A DNA stretch of 64,000 nt from an uncultured Atopobium sp. (GCA_947090525.1 CAMUON010000005.1:13534-77533), one strand, 5' to 3'; counted from the first letter of the stretch, positions 33,885-44,012 are shown. The notes: a model not told the origin generated them from the sequence alone. Program-made: numbers and translations.

Positions 33885-36800
33885 TTACTTCGTTTTTGTC
33901 TGCGTGACCTCGCGCGCATCTTCTTGTGCTGAGCGTTTGCGCTTTGCTGCAGCTTGTGCGCGCTTTTTATGCTTTGCTGTGGCAAATGCACCTGCAGCTG
34001 CGAGCAAGACGATTATGAGCGCGAGGAAGTTTGCGTGCTCAGAGAGCCACGAAGCCAGTTGATCAAAGAAACCGTGAGCGCTTGCTTCCTTCGCATCGTT
34101 GCTGTTTGTTCCTGAGCGTTTTGTGTCCGCGCTCCTGCTCGCGTTGGCATCTGCGCTTGCATCTCCGCTTGCGCTCTTGCCGGCATCGGTACCTGTGTCT
34201 GCGTTGTCTTGGCCGTTGGAGCCAGTGCCATTTGTACCTTCAGCTGATGCGCTTGTGGCCGTACTTGCTGCGTCTATATCACTTGTATCTTGTGCCTGGT
34301 GAGTGCGAGCAAAGTGACGTCCACGACGTCTGTGCGGCGTAGTCGTGTTGTCGTTGCTACTATCGTCATGACCCGCACCATCGGTATCCGTACCATCTGA
34401 CGTGCCGTCTGTAGTGTCGCCTGTCCCGCCTGTGTGTGAGTGGTTGGGATCTTCGCCGGGATTATGTGTGCCATCATGGTTGCCATCGTGATCTCCATTA
34501 TGGTCATCACCATGATCACTATCGTGATCGCCATTGTGATCACCGCTTCCACCATCATCCGGGATAGGAAAACCGCTGCCGCCTCCGTCTGGGTGATCGT
34601 TATGGTCGTTATCGTGTGGATGCGGATTTGCGGGCTTTGGGATATCTATGGTGATCTTGCCGGTCCACACCGAATGATCGGCGTATGTAATGGTCACCGG
34701 GATCTCTCGCGTTGTGCCTTCATCGTTTGCGCTTGCCGTGATCGATTGAAAACCACCCCAGTTAAACACAGGTTCGGTGCAATAAACCTGTTTCGGATTT
34801 ATATCGTCTTGCGGGCCACTTGAGGAGTCGCCGCTCTCCTTATACCACACGTCAATGTCAACAGAACCGTCAGTTACTACCGGGTAGTATCCACCCTCCT
34901 CTTTGGCCTTGCTTTTTTCGATTCTGTTAAAAGGAATCAGCTTTTTACATGCTGCCTCTAAGGCTTGTCTGTCCAGTGTTTTTCCCGCTTGTAGCGTGAT
35001 GTTATCCGGATGATAGCTTTCTGCCATGGTCCGTACGTATACTGGAACGTCTATATTATCTAGAATGCCCGCCCGTTTACTAGGGTCGTTTTCGCCTGGT
35101 TTAAAGTAGACGATAGATACTGTTGCTCCCTGTATGCTGCCTCCAGGAAACGGATAGACCGTTACGCGCTCGCCTCCTTCGGCGCTTTCCGTACCTGCAA
35201 GCAGCTGGTAGTGTCCTTCTTTGGGGAAGTGTTCGATGTTTTTAATCGAAACGCGCTTCTTAATCTCATCGATGCTTGGTAGCTTGCCGCCGAAGTCGAT
35301 TGGTATAGGCGTTAGATTGTTAAGTTCTAGCTTGTAGCGGTATATCCTCATTTCCCCACTGAAACTAAATGTCTGGGATATAGGCGAAATATGAAGCAGG
35401 TGTATACCAGGTTGGCTTGCATAGAAGTTATCCTTTGCGTCGAAGCTAACGCGCGTGCTTCCCATGTAGGTATTCAGGGATTCGCTCGTGACGGTCTCGT
35501 TGTCCTGGGTGTATGCAATACCGCTATCACCTGCTTTAATGCCGTAGTCATCGAGCCTCACTCCATCTCTGTAATCAAAATCAAGCGTTTGCATATAAAA
35601 CGTGTAAGAAAAATCCCGAGCTTGTCGCAAGCCGTCTGTAGCGTCTTCAACTTTTGCGGGCAGGTTATCCCATATCGGTGAGATGTCACGAATATTATTG
35701 CAATCGCCTTTTATGGTGGTGAGCGTTTGTTTTTGTACCAGGGAAGCGAGGGGCGCTACGTCCTTTACGCAGTTCGACTCTATATCTAGTTGCGCAAGCG
35801 CGTTATGGTCTTTCAGTGCCTCAAGTGAAGAAATTTTATTGTGATTGAGCGTGAGCGTTTTGAGCTTTGTGAGCTCTTGCAACGCGTCGATTTTCTCAAT
35901 CTTATTGTTGCTTGCGTCCAGCGTCTCGAGTTGCTTCAGATTCTTCAGAGGATCGAGAGACTGTATATTATTGTTTGAAATATTCAAATTGGTCAGATTA
36001 GTGAGACTAGACAGCGCGGAAATGTTGGAGAGTTCGTTTTCCGAAATATCAAGTGTTTTTAGCCTCGTGTGCGTGTTCAGGGGCGAGAGGTCATGTGTGC
36101 CCGTGTGGGCGAGATTAAGATCCTCGAGATCACCCATTTTGCTCAAAAACTTCGTATCGTTAAGTTTAATACCTGATAGGCTTAAGTGTTTAAGCTGTGT
36201 AAAACGCGCAAGCTCATTTGTGTCTGTTAGATGCACTTGCCCACTGCCTGGAGCAGTTGGCAAAGAGGTTGTTCCCAACTCTAAGCTCTCGAGCGTCTGA
36301 GGGAGGGCGGCAAGCAGCTTTTCTGGATGCTTGATATCACAGCCTCCTACGTTTAACCTCTTGAGCTGTGTAAATTGCTTAATAAGCGCAATACCTTCGT
36401 CGGAATCGAGCTGATTTGTGGAGGTTGCCGTGTACGTTTTGCCATACCCGTATCCATGCGTGGCTAACTCTTCGAGCTTGCGGGCATCTTTTTGCGTGAG
36501 ATTCCAGGCATTTAGTTTTTCCCAGCTATAATATGGGTCTTTGGTCACACACAAATAAACAAGGCGCTTAAGGTCGCCGTCTTTGATTTCGATGATGGCG
36601 TCGTCGTCGGAGGCACCCTCGCTTGAATTCGCTTTTGCTGTGCGTGCCTCTTGTTTTTCGGGGTTTTTCGCTTGTGGGGTATGGGGCGCTATCTCTTGTG
36701 CGGGGCCTGCTGTTTTAGCTGCAGCTTTTGCCGATTTTTGCGAATTTACAGTCGCCGCGCCCTGGCTAACCGACCCCCCCCCTATGGGATTTTGCGCGCC

Positions 36801-36959
36801 CGCACCTTGCGGCGCAGGTGCTTCGCTTTGCGCCCATGCAGTTTGAGCGCCCATAAGCGTTGCCGATGCAAGGCCCGCTGCTAGTGCAGACCCCATCAGA
36901 GATCTTTTGATCAGGCGAGAGGAAGATGTTTTATGACTGTGAATGTGCCGCGCTGACAT
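33885..36959 (-). CDS. LRR surface protein with His/Asp-rich region and C-terminal anchor helix
   Basis: 1024 aa with SD AAAGGAT. A signal peptide ends near TAWAQS (about 44), followed by a low-complexity stretch that includes a poly-G-coded Gly run. Leucine-rich repeats occupy ~190-470 (LTNLNISNNNIQSLDPLKNL type). Beta-rich domains follow (~480-800), one ending VTITYADHSVWTGKITIDI, like Rib-type domains. Residues ~785-850 are an unusual His/Asp/Asn/Gly segment (GDHDSDHGDDHNGDHDG), then a Thr/Ser/Asp/Ala-rich spacer, one membrane helix (LALIIVLLAAAGAFA) and a basic tail. There is no LPxTG, so it stays membrane-anchored. It lies on the opposite strand between rplI and dnaB. Confidence 0.85.
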   Translation of the reverse strand: MSARHIHSHKTSSSRLIKRSLMGSALAAGLASATLMGAQTAWAQSEAPAPQGAGAQNPIGGGSVSQGAATVNSQKSAKAAAKTAGPAQEIAPHTPQAKNPEKQEARTAKANSSEGASDDDAIIEIKDGDLKRLVYLCVTKDPYYSWEKLNAWNLTQKDARKLEELATHGYGYGKTYTATSTNQLDSDEGIALIKQFTQLKRLNVGGCDIKHPEKLLAALPQTLESLELGTTSLPTAPGSGQVHLTDTNELARFTQLKHLSLSGIKLNDTKFLSKMGDLEDLNLAHTGTHDLSPLNTHTRLKTLDISENELSNISALSSLTNLTNLNISNNNIQSLDPLKNLKQLETLDASNNKIEKIDALQELTKLKTLTLNHNKISSLEALKDHNALAQLDIESNCVKDVAPLASLVQKQTLTTIKGDCNNIRDISPIWDNLPAKVEDATDGLRQARDFSYTFYMQTLDFDYRDGVRLDDYGIKAGDSGIAYTQDNETVTSESLNTYMGSTRVSFDAKDNFYASQPGIHLLHISPISQTFSFSGEMRIYRYKLELNNLTPIPIDFGGKLPSIDEIKKRVSIKNIEHFPKEGHYQLLAGTESAEGGERVTVYPFPGGSIQGATVSIVYFKPGENDPSKRAGILDNIDVPVYVRTMAESYHPDNITLQAGKTLDRQALEAACKKLIPFNRIEKSKAKEEGGYYPVVTDGSVDIDVWYKESGDSSSGPQDDINPKQVYCTEPVFNWGGFQSITASANDEGTTREIPVTITYADHSVWTGKITIDIPKPANPHPHDNDHNDHPDGGGSGFPIPDDGGSGDHNGDHDSDHGDDHNGDHDGNHDGTHNPGEDPNHSHTGGTGDTTDGTSDGTDTDGAGHDDSSNDNTTTPHRRRGRHFARTHQAQDTSDIDAASTATSASAEGTNGTGSNGQDNADTGTDAGKSASGDASADANASRSADTKRSGTNSNDAKEASAHGFFDQLASWLSEHANFLALIIVLLAAAGAFATAKHKKRAQAAAKRKRSAQEDAREVTQTKTK
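36774..36782 (-). repeat. G9 tract inside the LRR gene (C9 on the plus strand)
   Basis: Nine G on the coding strand at codons 60-62, in frame in this assembly (Gly run). One-base slippage would truncate the protein shortly after the signal peptide. Confidence 0.9.
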
Positions 36960-37651
36960 AGCTGATCCTTTGCTGAAATGTTTGCTTAAGTATGCTGTAT
37001 ATTACTCTTTTTTCTGCATGTAGAAAAGCCTGCGCTTGCATCTTTGCAGCAGCTCACACATTGCATACAGTGCGCGGCTTGGTGTTCGTGTTAGTGTCCG
37101 TGTCGACACACGTTTCCGCTTGGCCCGTCACTTTTGTCAAATGCTCCCGCACGCCTCACTCACGCGTTTCACCCGGGCCTGCATGTACGCGTTACCTATT
37201 TCAAGCGCTCACGCGCGCCCTACCATAGATATCAAGTTTTCATCAATTCAAAACACAGTCTCTTCCTCGTGCTATTCATTCGTAGAAATCGAGTCCTGGT
37301 AAATGTACAAAAGCAATACATAAAAACGCATACACAATGATAAAAACCAGCATAAACGCTGCAAAGAATGAATAAACCAGCTCAGTTGATGTATTTTATC
37401 GAGGAGGGTTCACAATTCCTACATATCCTGTCATCCGCGTCCAGCTCGTTTTTCCTGTCGACAAAAATGTTGAAAATGTTAACAACTTACAAAAAGCAAT
37501 GACAGACGAAGCCTTGAATTAACAATCCAATGTTTATAAATACGCATCTCTTCACAACACAAAAAGTAAAGACTCATCCGAGAAAAAAGCGCCCTTCTTT
37601 AGAGTAGACTTAGAAGCGATACCCACCCACATAGTTCACAAAGAGGTTCGA
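36960..37651. other. Promoter region of the divergent LRR gene and dnaB
   Basis: 692 bp without a confident gene. A short frame at 37,415-37,522 is described separately; no clear promoter or terminator stands out. Confidence 0.4.
37415..37522 (+). CDS. Doubtful small ORF, 35 aa, with ATT start
   Basis: GAGGAGGG at 37,401-37,408 is followed 6 nt later by ATT and 35 open codons (PTYPVIRVQLVFPVDKNV...) to TAA. An ATT start is rare and no other start exists in the frame, so the support is only the strong SD. Confidence 0.2.
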   Translation: MPTYPVIRVQLVFPVDKNVENVNNLQKAMTDEALN

Positions 37652-39157
37652 ATGTCCGAGCACACCCCGGCATCTATCCAACAAAACAACTATTCCGCGC
37701 CCCCTTCGTTTCCGATCAACCACAGCTCGGCAGCCGCACACTTTGTGCCGGGATCTTCGTCAACTTTCGCATCCAGCTCTGCAAAAACCTTCGCAACAGA
37801 CCCCGCATCTGACCCCACAACGACCATGCCTCAAGACACGGAAGCTGAGAAATCTCTGCTCTCTGCCATGCTCATCTCGGAAGACGTGCTGCAAGAATGC
37901 CTCATGCGTCTGAGCGTAAACGATTTTTATCTCACGACGCATCAGATCATCTTCCAGGCGATCGCAGATCTTTCGGACAAAGGCCACAAGGTTGACCCAA
38001 TCACTGTTGCCGACTGGCTCAAAAGTACCAAGGAGCTCGAAAAAATTGGTGGCGCTTCGATGCTGCTTGATCTATGCGACAACTCCTTTTCGCTGACTTC
38101 GTGGGAACATCACATCGAGATTCTCAAGCGCAACGCCATGCTGCGCTCCATCATTTACGCGTCGACCAACATCCAAAAGCTCGCATTCAACGCGCCCGAA
38201 GACACGAAAGAGGTCGTCGATTCGGCAGAAAACATGCTGCTCGACGTCACAAACAAAGAAGTGGAAAACAAATTTTCCTCACTTTCCGACATCATGGAAG
38301 ATTTGTATAACGATCTCTCGGATATGCAGGAAAATGGAAAACCACAGGGCGTGTATACCGACTATCCCACCATCGATAAGTGGCTGCAAGGTTTGCGGCC
38401 GGGACAAATGGTGGTTGTGGGCGCGCGTCCTGGTGTGGGTAAAACATCCTTCGCGCTCAACTTGGCTGTAAATATGGCAAATCAAGGTGCTTCGGTTGCG
38501 TTTTTCTCGCTCGAGATGAGCAAAATCGAAATCGCCCAGCGCCTTCTTTCCGCCCAAGCAAAGATTGATCTCCAGGTCATTCGCGGGGGCACCATCAAGC
38601 CCAATCAGTGGTCGCAGATCATGGCCGCGACGAGCGATCTTTCCAAGCTCGATATCATGATCGACGACACTCCGGGCACGACGGTCACGGAGATTCGCGC
38701 GAAGGCGCGCCGCATTCTCAACAATAAGGAAACCGGTGTTGTAGTCATAGACTACCTGCAGCTTCTCTCGCCGCCACAAGGGCGTTTTCGTGCTGATTCG
38801 CGCGCGACCGAGGTTTCGGAGATGAGTCGCGGTATCAAAATCATGGCAAAAAATCTAAATGTTCCCGTGGTTGCGCTCTCCCAGCTCAATCGTCAGGTAA
38901 CGGGCCGTCGCGATCAGCGCCCGCAGCTTTCCGACCTGCGTGAATCGGGCTCCATTGAGCAAGATGCAGACATCGTTATGCTGCTCGACCGCTCGATGAC
39001 AGACGAAGAAGCCGAGCGTCAGGATCGCCCGGAGCGCGGCGAAACCAACCTCATTATCGCAAAGAACCGCTCGGGTCCTTTGGGCGTGGTGTCGCTTCGT
39101 TTCTTGCCGGGCACGACGAAATTCCTGGAAGTCGATCGTATACACGACGACGAGTAG
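37652..39157 (+). CDS. dnaB: Replicative DNA helicase DnaB
   Basis: 501 aa. The N-terminal domain begins near residue 50 (PQDTEAEKSLLSAMLISEDV). Walker A is VVGARPGVGKTSFALN, the Walker B region is VVIDYLQLL, and the RecA core ends ESGSIEQDADIVMLLDR. The start ATG has AGAGG upstream. A Ser/Ala/Pro-rich N-terminal extension of ~50 residues is not typical. DnaB is the hexameric replicative helicase that unwinds the fork; its position after the S6-L9 operon is normal for actinobacteria. Confidence 0.96.
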   Translation: MSEHTPASIQQNNYSAPPSFPINHSSAAAHFVPGSSSTFASSSAKTFATDPASDPTTTMPQDTEAEKSLLSAMLISEDVLQECLMRLSVNDFYLTTHQIIFQAIADLSDKGHKVDPITVADWLKSTKELEKIGGASMLLDLCDNSFSLTSWEHHIEILKRNAMLRSIIYASTNIQKLAFNAPEDTKEVVDSAENMLLDVTNKEVENKFSSLSDIMEDLYNDLSDMQENGKPQGVYTDYPTIDKWLQGLRPGQMVVVGARPGVGKTSFALNLAVNMANQGASVAFFSLEMSKIEIAQRLLSAQAKIDLQVIRGGTIKPNQWSQIMAATSDLSKLDIMIDDTPGTTVTEIRAKARRILNNKETGVVVIDYLQLLSPPQGRFRADSRATEVSEMSRGIKIMAKNLNVPVVALSQLNRQVTGRRDQRPQLSDLRESGSIEQDADIVMLLDRSMTDEEAERQDRPERGETNLIIAKNRSGPLGVVSLRFLPGTTKFLEVDRIHDDE

Positions 39158-39415
39158 GCGCTTGTAAGCGTGGTCGTGCACGGGGGTCTGCGCGCACTTG
39201 TGCGTCTGGCCATGCCGAAGTCCGCGCCTGTGTCCGCGCTTGTGCGCATGCTTGTGCCCGCACCCGCACGCGCGCCTGCACCGAAGATCACACCACAGTC
39301 CGCGCCCACTTCAGCTCTCATTTGTTTTCTCCGTAGACTTAGCAAAAACACGTCTTCACCTAGGCGAAAACGTGCAATACTTAAACAGTTATATTGCAGA
39401 TAAAAGGGGGATCCT

Positions 39416-40696
39416 ATGCCCGCTACAGTTCTTGTTGGTGCCCAATGGGGCGACGAAGGCAAAGGTAAGATAACCGATCTCGTTGCAGGCGATTTTGACA
39501 TCGTGTGCCGCTATTCTGGAGGCGCAAACGCCGGACATACCGTGTGTGTGGGCGACAAAAAACTTGCCCTTCACCAAATTCCTTCGGGCATAATGTATCC
39601 AACAGCCTACTCCGTGATTGGAAACGGCTGCATCGTAGATCCCAAGATCGTTCTCGAAGAGATTGATACCCTTGAAGGCGAGGGCGTATCCTGCCAAAAC
39701 CTGCGCATTTCGGGTAACGCCCACCTTGTGATGCCGTATCACAAAGATCTCGACGGCGCGCGTGAGCAGGCACTTGGCAAAAATCTCATCGGCACCACCA
39801 AAAAAGGCGTAGGCCCCACGTACATGGACAAGATGTGCCGCATCGGTCTTCGCGTGCAGGATTTGCTCGATGAGAGCGTGTTCAAGTCGAAGCTTGCCGC
39901 TACGCTTGAAACCATAAATCCCCTGCTTGAGAAGGTATACGGACTTCCTACCTACAATCTTGATGAGCTTGCGCACACCTATCTTGAGTACGCAAAGCGC
40001 CTCAAGCCCTACATCATCGAGTCCGCGCTCTTTTTGCACCAGGAGCTTGATGCGCAGAAAAAGATCCTCTTCGAAGGCGCGCAGGCGACCATGCTCGATA
40101 TTGATCACGGTACTTACCCCTTTGTAACCTCGTCGAACTGCACGGCAGGAGGCGCTGTTACCGGATCTGGCGTCGCGCCCACTGCGATTACACGCATCAT
40201 CGGCGTTGCGAAAGCCTATCTCACGCGCGTGGGATCGGGTCCTTTCCCCACAGAATTGCTGGACGACGAGGGTGAAAAGCTCCGCGTCGAAGGCAAAGAA
40301 TACGGTGTCACAACGGGTCGTGCGCGTCGTTGTGGCTGGTACGACGCTCCTATCGTGAAATATTCTGCGCGCATAAACGGCCTTACCGATCTCGCAATCA
40401 CAAAGCTCGACGTCCTTAGCTGCATGGATGAGATTCGCGTATGCGTGGCGTACGATTGCGATGGCGTGCGCTACACAAGCGTGCCTGAGTTTGAGTCGCG
40501 CTTCCGTGTGGCAAAGCCTATATTCGAAACCGTCCCCGGCTGGAAATGCGACATTACCAAGGTGCGTACATTTGAGGACCTGCCGCAGGAGGCAAAAGAC
40601 TATATTCACCTCCTCGAAGACCTTGCAGGCGTGCGGGTATCGATCGTAACCGTCGGTCCTGACCGCGAACAAACGATCAATCGTTTCTGGAATTAG
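39416..40696 (+). CDS. purA: Adenylosuccinate synthetase
   Basis: 426 aa, opening PATVLVGAQWGDEGKGKITD with the GTP-binding loop GDEGKGK. NAGHT, LEGAQATMLDIDHGTYPFVTSSN and TTGRARRCGW are all present. It makes adenylosuccinate from IMP, Asp and GTP in AMP synthesis. The start has AAGGGGG upstream. Full length. Confidence 0.97.
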   Translation: MPATVLVGAQWGDEGKGKITDLVAGDFDIVCRYSGGANAGHTVCVGDKKLALHQIPSGIMYPTAYSVIGNGCIVDPKIVLEEIDTLEGEGVSCQNLRISGNAHLVMPYHKDLDGAREQALGKNLIGTTKKGVGPTYMDKMCRIGLRVQDLLDESVFKSKLAATLETINPLLEKVYGLPTYNLDELAHTYLEYAKRLKPYIIESALFLHQELDAQKKILFEGAQATMLDIDHGTYPFVTSSNCTAGGAVTGSGVAPTAITRIIGVAKAYLTRVGSGPFPTELLDDEGEKLRVEGKEYGVTTGRARRCGWYDAPIVKYSARINGLTDLAITKLDVLSCMDEIRVCVAYDCDGVRYTSVPEFESRFRVAKPIFETVPGWKCDITKVRTFEDLPQEAKDYIHLLEDLAGVRVSIVTVGPDREQTINRFWN

Positions 40697-40870
40697 CGTT
40701 TGCTACGCAGGCGCGGCTGTGCGCCTGCGCTGCTAGGCATGTATGTGGGCGGTCTGGCGCCCGCGCTGCTAGGCGCACATCCGTGCTATTGTGCGCAGGT
40801 GCGCTACAGGCGCTATCGATGTGCAATGTTTTCGTGCAATGTTTTCGTGCTTCGCGTTAAGGGGTGAATT

Positions 40871-41836
40871 ATGCCGTATACAGCGCAAACACCAAAAATG
40901 GAATCATTCGCTCTCGTTTGTGACAGTTCGTGCGATATTGATTGTCACGTGCTAGCTGCAGACGACGTATATTTCATGCCTTTTTATATACAAAACGCTG
41001 CGTATAAGCGCAAGGAATGTCGCGAAATTTCGAGTCAGGAATTTTATGCCGAGTACACGACTACGCGCTCTCGTTTTGTTCCTCTCGCGCCGACTACCGA
41101 AGACTATCTCACACTTTTTGAGGATCTGCAGGATAAGGGCTATACGGAAGTCTTGAGCCTTCACCCCACAAAAGCAATTGCCAATTCTTACGATGCTGCG
41201 CTCGAGGCGGCGAAGCGCGTGGCAAATATCAAGGTTTGTGTGCTCGAGACTAAGTGTATTTCTGCTGGTCTTGCGCTTGTGCTTGCTGCTGCGCTGAAAT
41301 ATCGCACGCTCGCACACACGCTCGACGAAACAGCCGCCTATGCCGCAAATGTCGCAAATAGCGTGCGTTTTATGCTGATTTTGCCGCCACAGCGCACCTC
41401 TATTGCGCAAACTTCTCGAGCGCTGCTTCCAAGTGTTGTGAACGAGGCTAAGCGCTTGCACGCGCGTGCGCTTCGCATGCGCCGTGTTATTTCGCTTGAG
41501 CGCGATGGAGTCCCACGCGAACTCTATCGAAGCGCTGACCTGCGGCTTCTTGCAGGAAGAATTGTGCGTACCATGAGTCTTTTTTCGCAAAAAGAGGGCT
41601 CGCTCACCTATCTTGAGCTGAGCGCTGGTGTCCCTAAATTTCTCTCCGGCATAGAAAAACCGCTCGATACGAATGAGTTTGAGTCGCGTCTTGCGGGAAG
41701 TCTAAACGCAAACCCCTCAAATACCACGCGTTTTGGCATTGGCGCTGTGGGGGTGGCCTTTGTGCCAAGCGAATATGTGTCTGCAGACTTCGTACATGCG
41801 ATGCTTGCCGAAGAAGATGTGAGCGCCTATATTTAG
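40871..41836 (+). CDS. DegV-family fatty-acid-binding protein
   Basis: 321 aa. FALVCDSSCDI near the N-terminus, FMPFYIQ, and CVLETKCISAGLALVLAAAL match the DegV pattern. DegV proteins bind a fatty acid and, in Gram-positives, serve fatty-acid kinase (as FakB). The polar residues around SCDID and the Ser/Thr of the ligand site are visible, but the second domain is more diverged than usual. SD AAGGGGTG upstream. Confidence 0.82.
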   Translation: MPYTAQTPKMESFALVCDSSCDIDCHVLAADDVYFMPFYIQNAAYKRKECREISSQEFYAEYTTTRSRFVPLAPTTEDYLTLFEDLQDKGYTEVLSLHPTKAIANSYDAALEAAKRVANIKVCVLETKCISAGLALVLAAALKYRTLAHTLDETAAYAANVANSVRFMLILPPQRTSIAQTSRALLPSVVNEAKRLHARALRMRRVISLERDGVPRELYRSADLRLLAGRIVRTMSLFSQKEGSLTYLELSAGVPKFLSGIEKPLDTNEFESRLAGSLNANPSNTTRFGIGAVGVAFVPSEYVSADFVHAMLAEEDVSAYI

Positions 41837-41994
41837 CAGCGATGTGCCGGTCGAACACACGCGCGGCCGCGTTTGTGTGGGGGCTCCTATTTTTTCCGCG
41901 AATGCATTATTTTCCCTCGTCCTACTCTCAACATGGTTTAGCATGTAGATAACATGTTTTGTATGCGTACGTACTGAATTTTGTGGAGGAAACG

Positions 41995-42798
41995 TTGTCG
42001 ACGTCTCAATCTCACGCTCATACGGAGCGCTCACGGCGCTCATCGTGCCCGGAGAGTCCGCACCGCTCGAAGGCATCTGCGAATGTAGCGGCTTCTGCGG
42101 CCTCAGCGCCTGAGCCTGCGAAGGCAGCACCGCTTGCGCCTGCGCCCACGGTTACATCGGCGTCTGCACCAGCGCCCGCGACCTCACCCGCGTATGGCGG
42201 GCTCAATCGCCTGCGCCCGCAAGATAAAGACCTCATCGAGCTCCCTCTTGCAGAGGATGAGCTGTTCAGAGGCCTTATTTTTGCGATAAATCGCATGCAG
42301 GTGCGCCTGCCTTCTAAGCGTGTAGAGGGGCGAGACATTCTTCGTCACCCCGGAGCGGTTGCTATCGTTGCGCTTACCGACGACGGCAACATCGTGCTTG
42401 TGCGTCAGTGGCGCGCAGCCCTTGGCCGTATTACGCTTGAAATTCCCGCAGGCAAGCTTGAGCCAGGTGAAGACGCTGCCGCCTGTGCACGGCGCGAATT
42501 GCGCGAGGAAGCAGGCGTTATCCCGCAAAAACTTGAGCACCTCACCTCAATCGCGCCTGCTCCCGGCTATTCCGATGAGCTTATTCATCTGTTTATGGCG
42601 ACGCAGCTTAGCTTCAAGGATCCCGATCCTGATGAGGATGAGTTTATTCATGTGGAGCTGGTGCCGCTCTCGCGGCTTATCGATGATGTGCTCGACGGTC
42701 GTATCGAAGATGCAAAAACAATTATTGGCGCTTTGATCTGCGATGCTGTGTCGCACAGGCTTTCGCCTACAGCGCCTACTCAGGAGAAAGAACAGTAA
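41995..42798 (+). CDS. NUDIX hydrolase, ADP-ribose pyrophosphatase type
   Basis: 267 aa from TTG 41,995, chosen because GGAGGAAAC lies directly upstream; no ATG fits. A low-complexity Ser/Ala/Pro/Thr N-terminus (~75 residues) precedes the fold. The Nudix box reads GKLEPGEDAAACARRELREE with AG following (about 150-172). VVRQWRAALGRITLEIPAGK-like strands match the ADP-ribose pyrophosphatase subgroup. It hydrolyses ADP-ribose or similar nucleotide diphosphate derivatives. Confidence 0.82.
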   Translation: MSTSQSHAHTERSRRSSCPESPHRSKASANVAASAASAPEPAKAAPLAPAPTVTSASAPAPATSPAYGGLNRLRPQDKDLIELPLAEDELFRGLIFAINRMQVRLPSKRVEGRDILRHPGAVAIVALTDDGNIVLVRQWRAALGRITLEIPAGKLEPGEDAAACARRELREEAGVIPQKLEHLTSIAPAPGYSDELIHLFMATQLSFKDPDPDEDEFIHVELVPLSRLIDDVLDGRIEDAKTIIGALICDAVSHRLSPTAPTQEKEQ

Positions 42799-42902
42799 GA
42801 ACAGAAAGAACAAGGCTTGTGCCCGCGTCCGTGCTCGCACGATCAGGCGCGCCTACGTCCGGACCCGCGGCGCCTTCCTTGTTTAGATCGTAGGATGTTT
42901 TG

Positions 42903-44012
42903 ATGGCTAAAAAAAGAGAGATAGCACGTATTCAGCGTTTTGCCCTCGACTCTACGTCGGCCGAAGGTCTGTTTGCAACGGTCGATGAAACAGGGCATAC
43001 AAATGCAGAAACGGCAAAAAAGCAACGCGCCCGCCGTCGTAAATTCGGAAGCGCGGTTGCGGTAGATCCGCTCTCTCTCCAAGACCCATCCGGCTCAAAT
43101 GTTGAAAAAATTATTACCATTACCGCTGTTTCCTTCGTGGCACTGTTCTTCGTGCTTGTCGTGGCGACGCAAGTGGCAACCGCGCTTATCCGCCGCACGA
43201 GTACGGCAAATCTGGCTACGGAAGTGTCGGTGAAGGCGGTTGGCTCTGCGATGAGCGGAGGTGTGGAATGGGGTAACGGCTTTACGCAGTTCCCGGAGCG
43301 TTTTTCCGTCCAAGAAGCCGATGAAAACACACATCGTATCGAGGTTACCGTAACCGATACGACTTCGCGCGACTTGTTGGAAGTGTTTGCGGGATCGCAA
43401 ATCCAAGCGGCTGCGTTAGCGGTAAACGCCCTGCTCAACCCCAATATCAATACGGTTATCTACCACGTTCAAGTGCACTACGACGAAAACGGCAAGCTTT
43501 CACATTCAAATCTCTTCGGCATTTTGCCTCCGCAAGGTGTGCAAAAAACGCTCATGACCTTTGTATGGACAAAGACGACGACAAAAAATGGCGTGCGCTT
43601 CCACTGCACCATAACGGGTGTAGACAAGGAGACGGCCGATAAATTGCGCACGAATATTACCTCGTCCTTTACGCCCAGCAGCCTGATTGGTCAGGTGCTT
43701 GGCACCAAAGACGATGGTGATGTGGCAGATGAGAAGCAAAACACTCAAGAATCAGACAAGCAAGGTGCACAAAACGCGCAAAACGGTGCACAAAACGCGC
43801 CGAATGCAACATCTTCTACTCCTGATAACAAAGACACTTCTGCGCCATCGCAAGACAGCTCAAATGCCCAGGATCAGTCGCAAGGTAGTGCAAACAAAGA
43901 ATCCTCGTCGCAGGATACGGCAGCACAAGGTAGCGGCGGGGAGAATGGAGATGCTGGGTCTCAGGCACGTTCAGGCGCTGTGATTGCAGAAGACAGATCA
44001 AATTCTGTGTAA
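42903..44012 (+). CDS. Membrane protein with Gln/Asn/Ser-rich tail, unknown
   Basis: 369 aa from ATG 42,903 (the in-frame TTG immediately upstream is less likely). A basic cytoplasmic N-terminus (~60 residues) is followed by one membrane helix (~72-100), an extracellular domain (~105-275), and a low-complexity tail (QNAQNGAQNAPNA, SQDSSNAQDQSQ) of ~95 residues. I do not recognise the family. The extracellular part has strand-helix alternation (HRIEVTVTDTTSRDLLEV). Confidence 0.6.
   Translation: MAKKREIARIQRFALDSTSAEGLFATVDETGHTNAETAKKQRARRRKFGSAVAVDPLSLQDPSGSNVEKIITITAVSFVALFFVLVVATQVATALIRRTSTANLATEVSVKAVGSAMSGGVEWGNGFTQFPERFSVQEADENTHRIEVTVTDTTSRDLLEVFAGSQIQAAALAVNALLNPNINTVIYHVQVHYDENGKLSHSNLFGILPPQGVQKTLMTFVWTKTTTKNGVRFHCTITGVDKETADKLRTNITSSFTPSSLIGQVLGTKDDGDVADEKQNTQESDKQGAQNAQNGAQNAPNATSSTPDNKDTSAPSQDSSNAQDQSQGSANKESSSQDTAAQGSGGENGDAGSQARSGAVIAEDRSNSV

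Noticed and set aside
39389..40672. 427-codon open frame on the minus strand
   Set aside because: It lies antisense to purA, which has full-length family motifs and an SD; the antisense frame shows no family motif and reflects codon bias.
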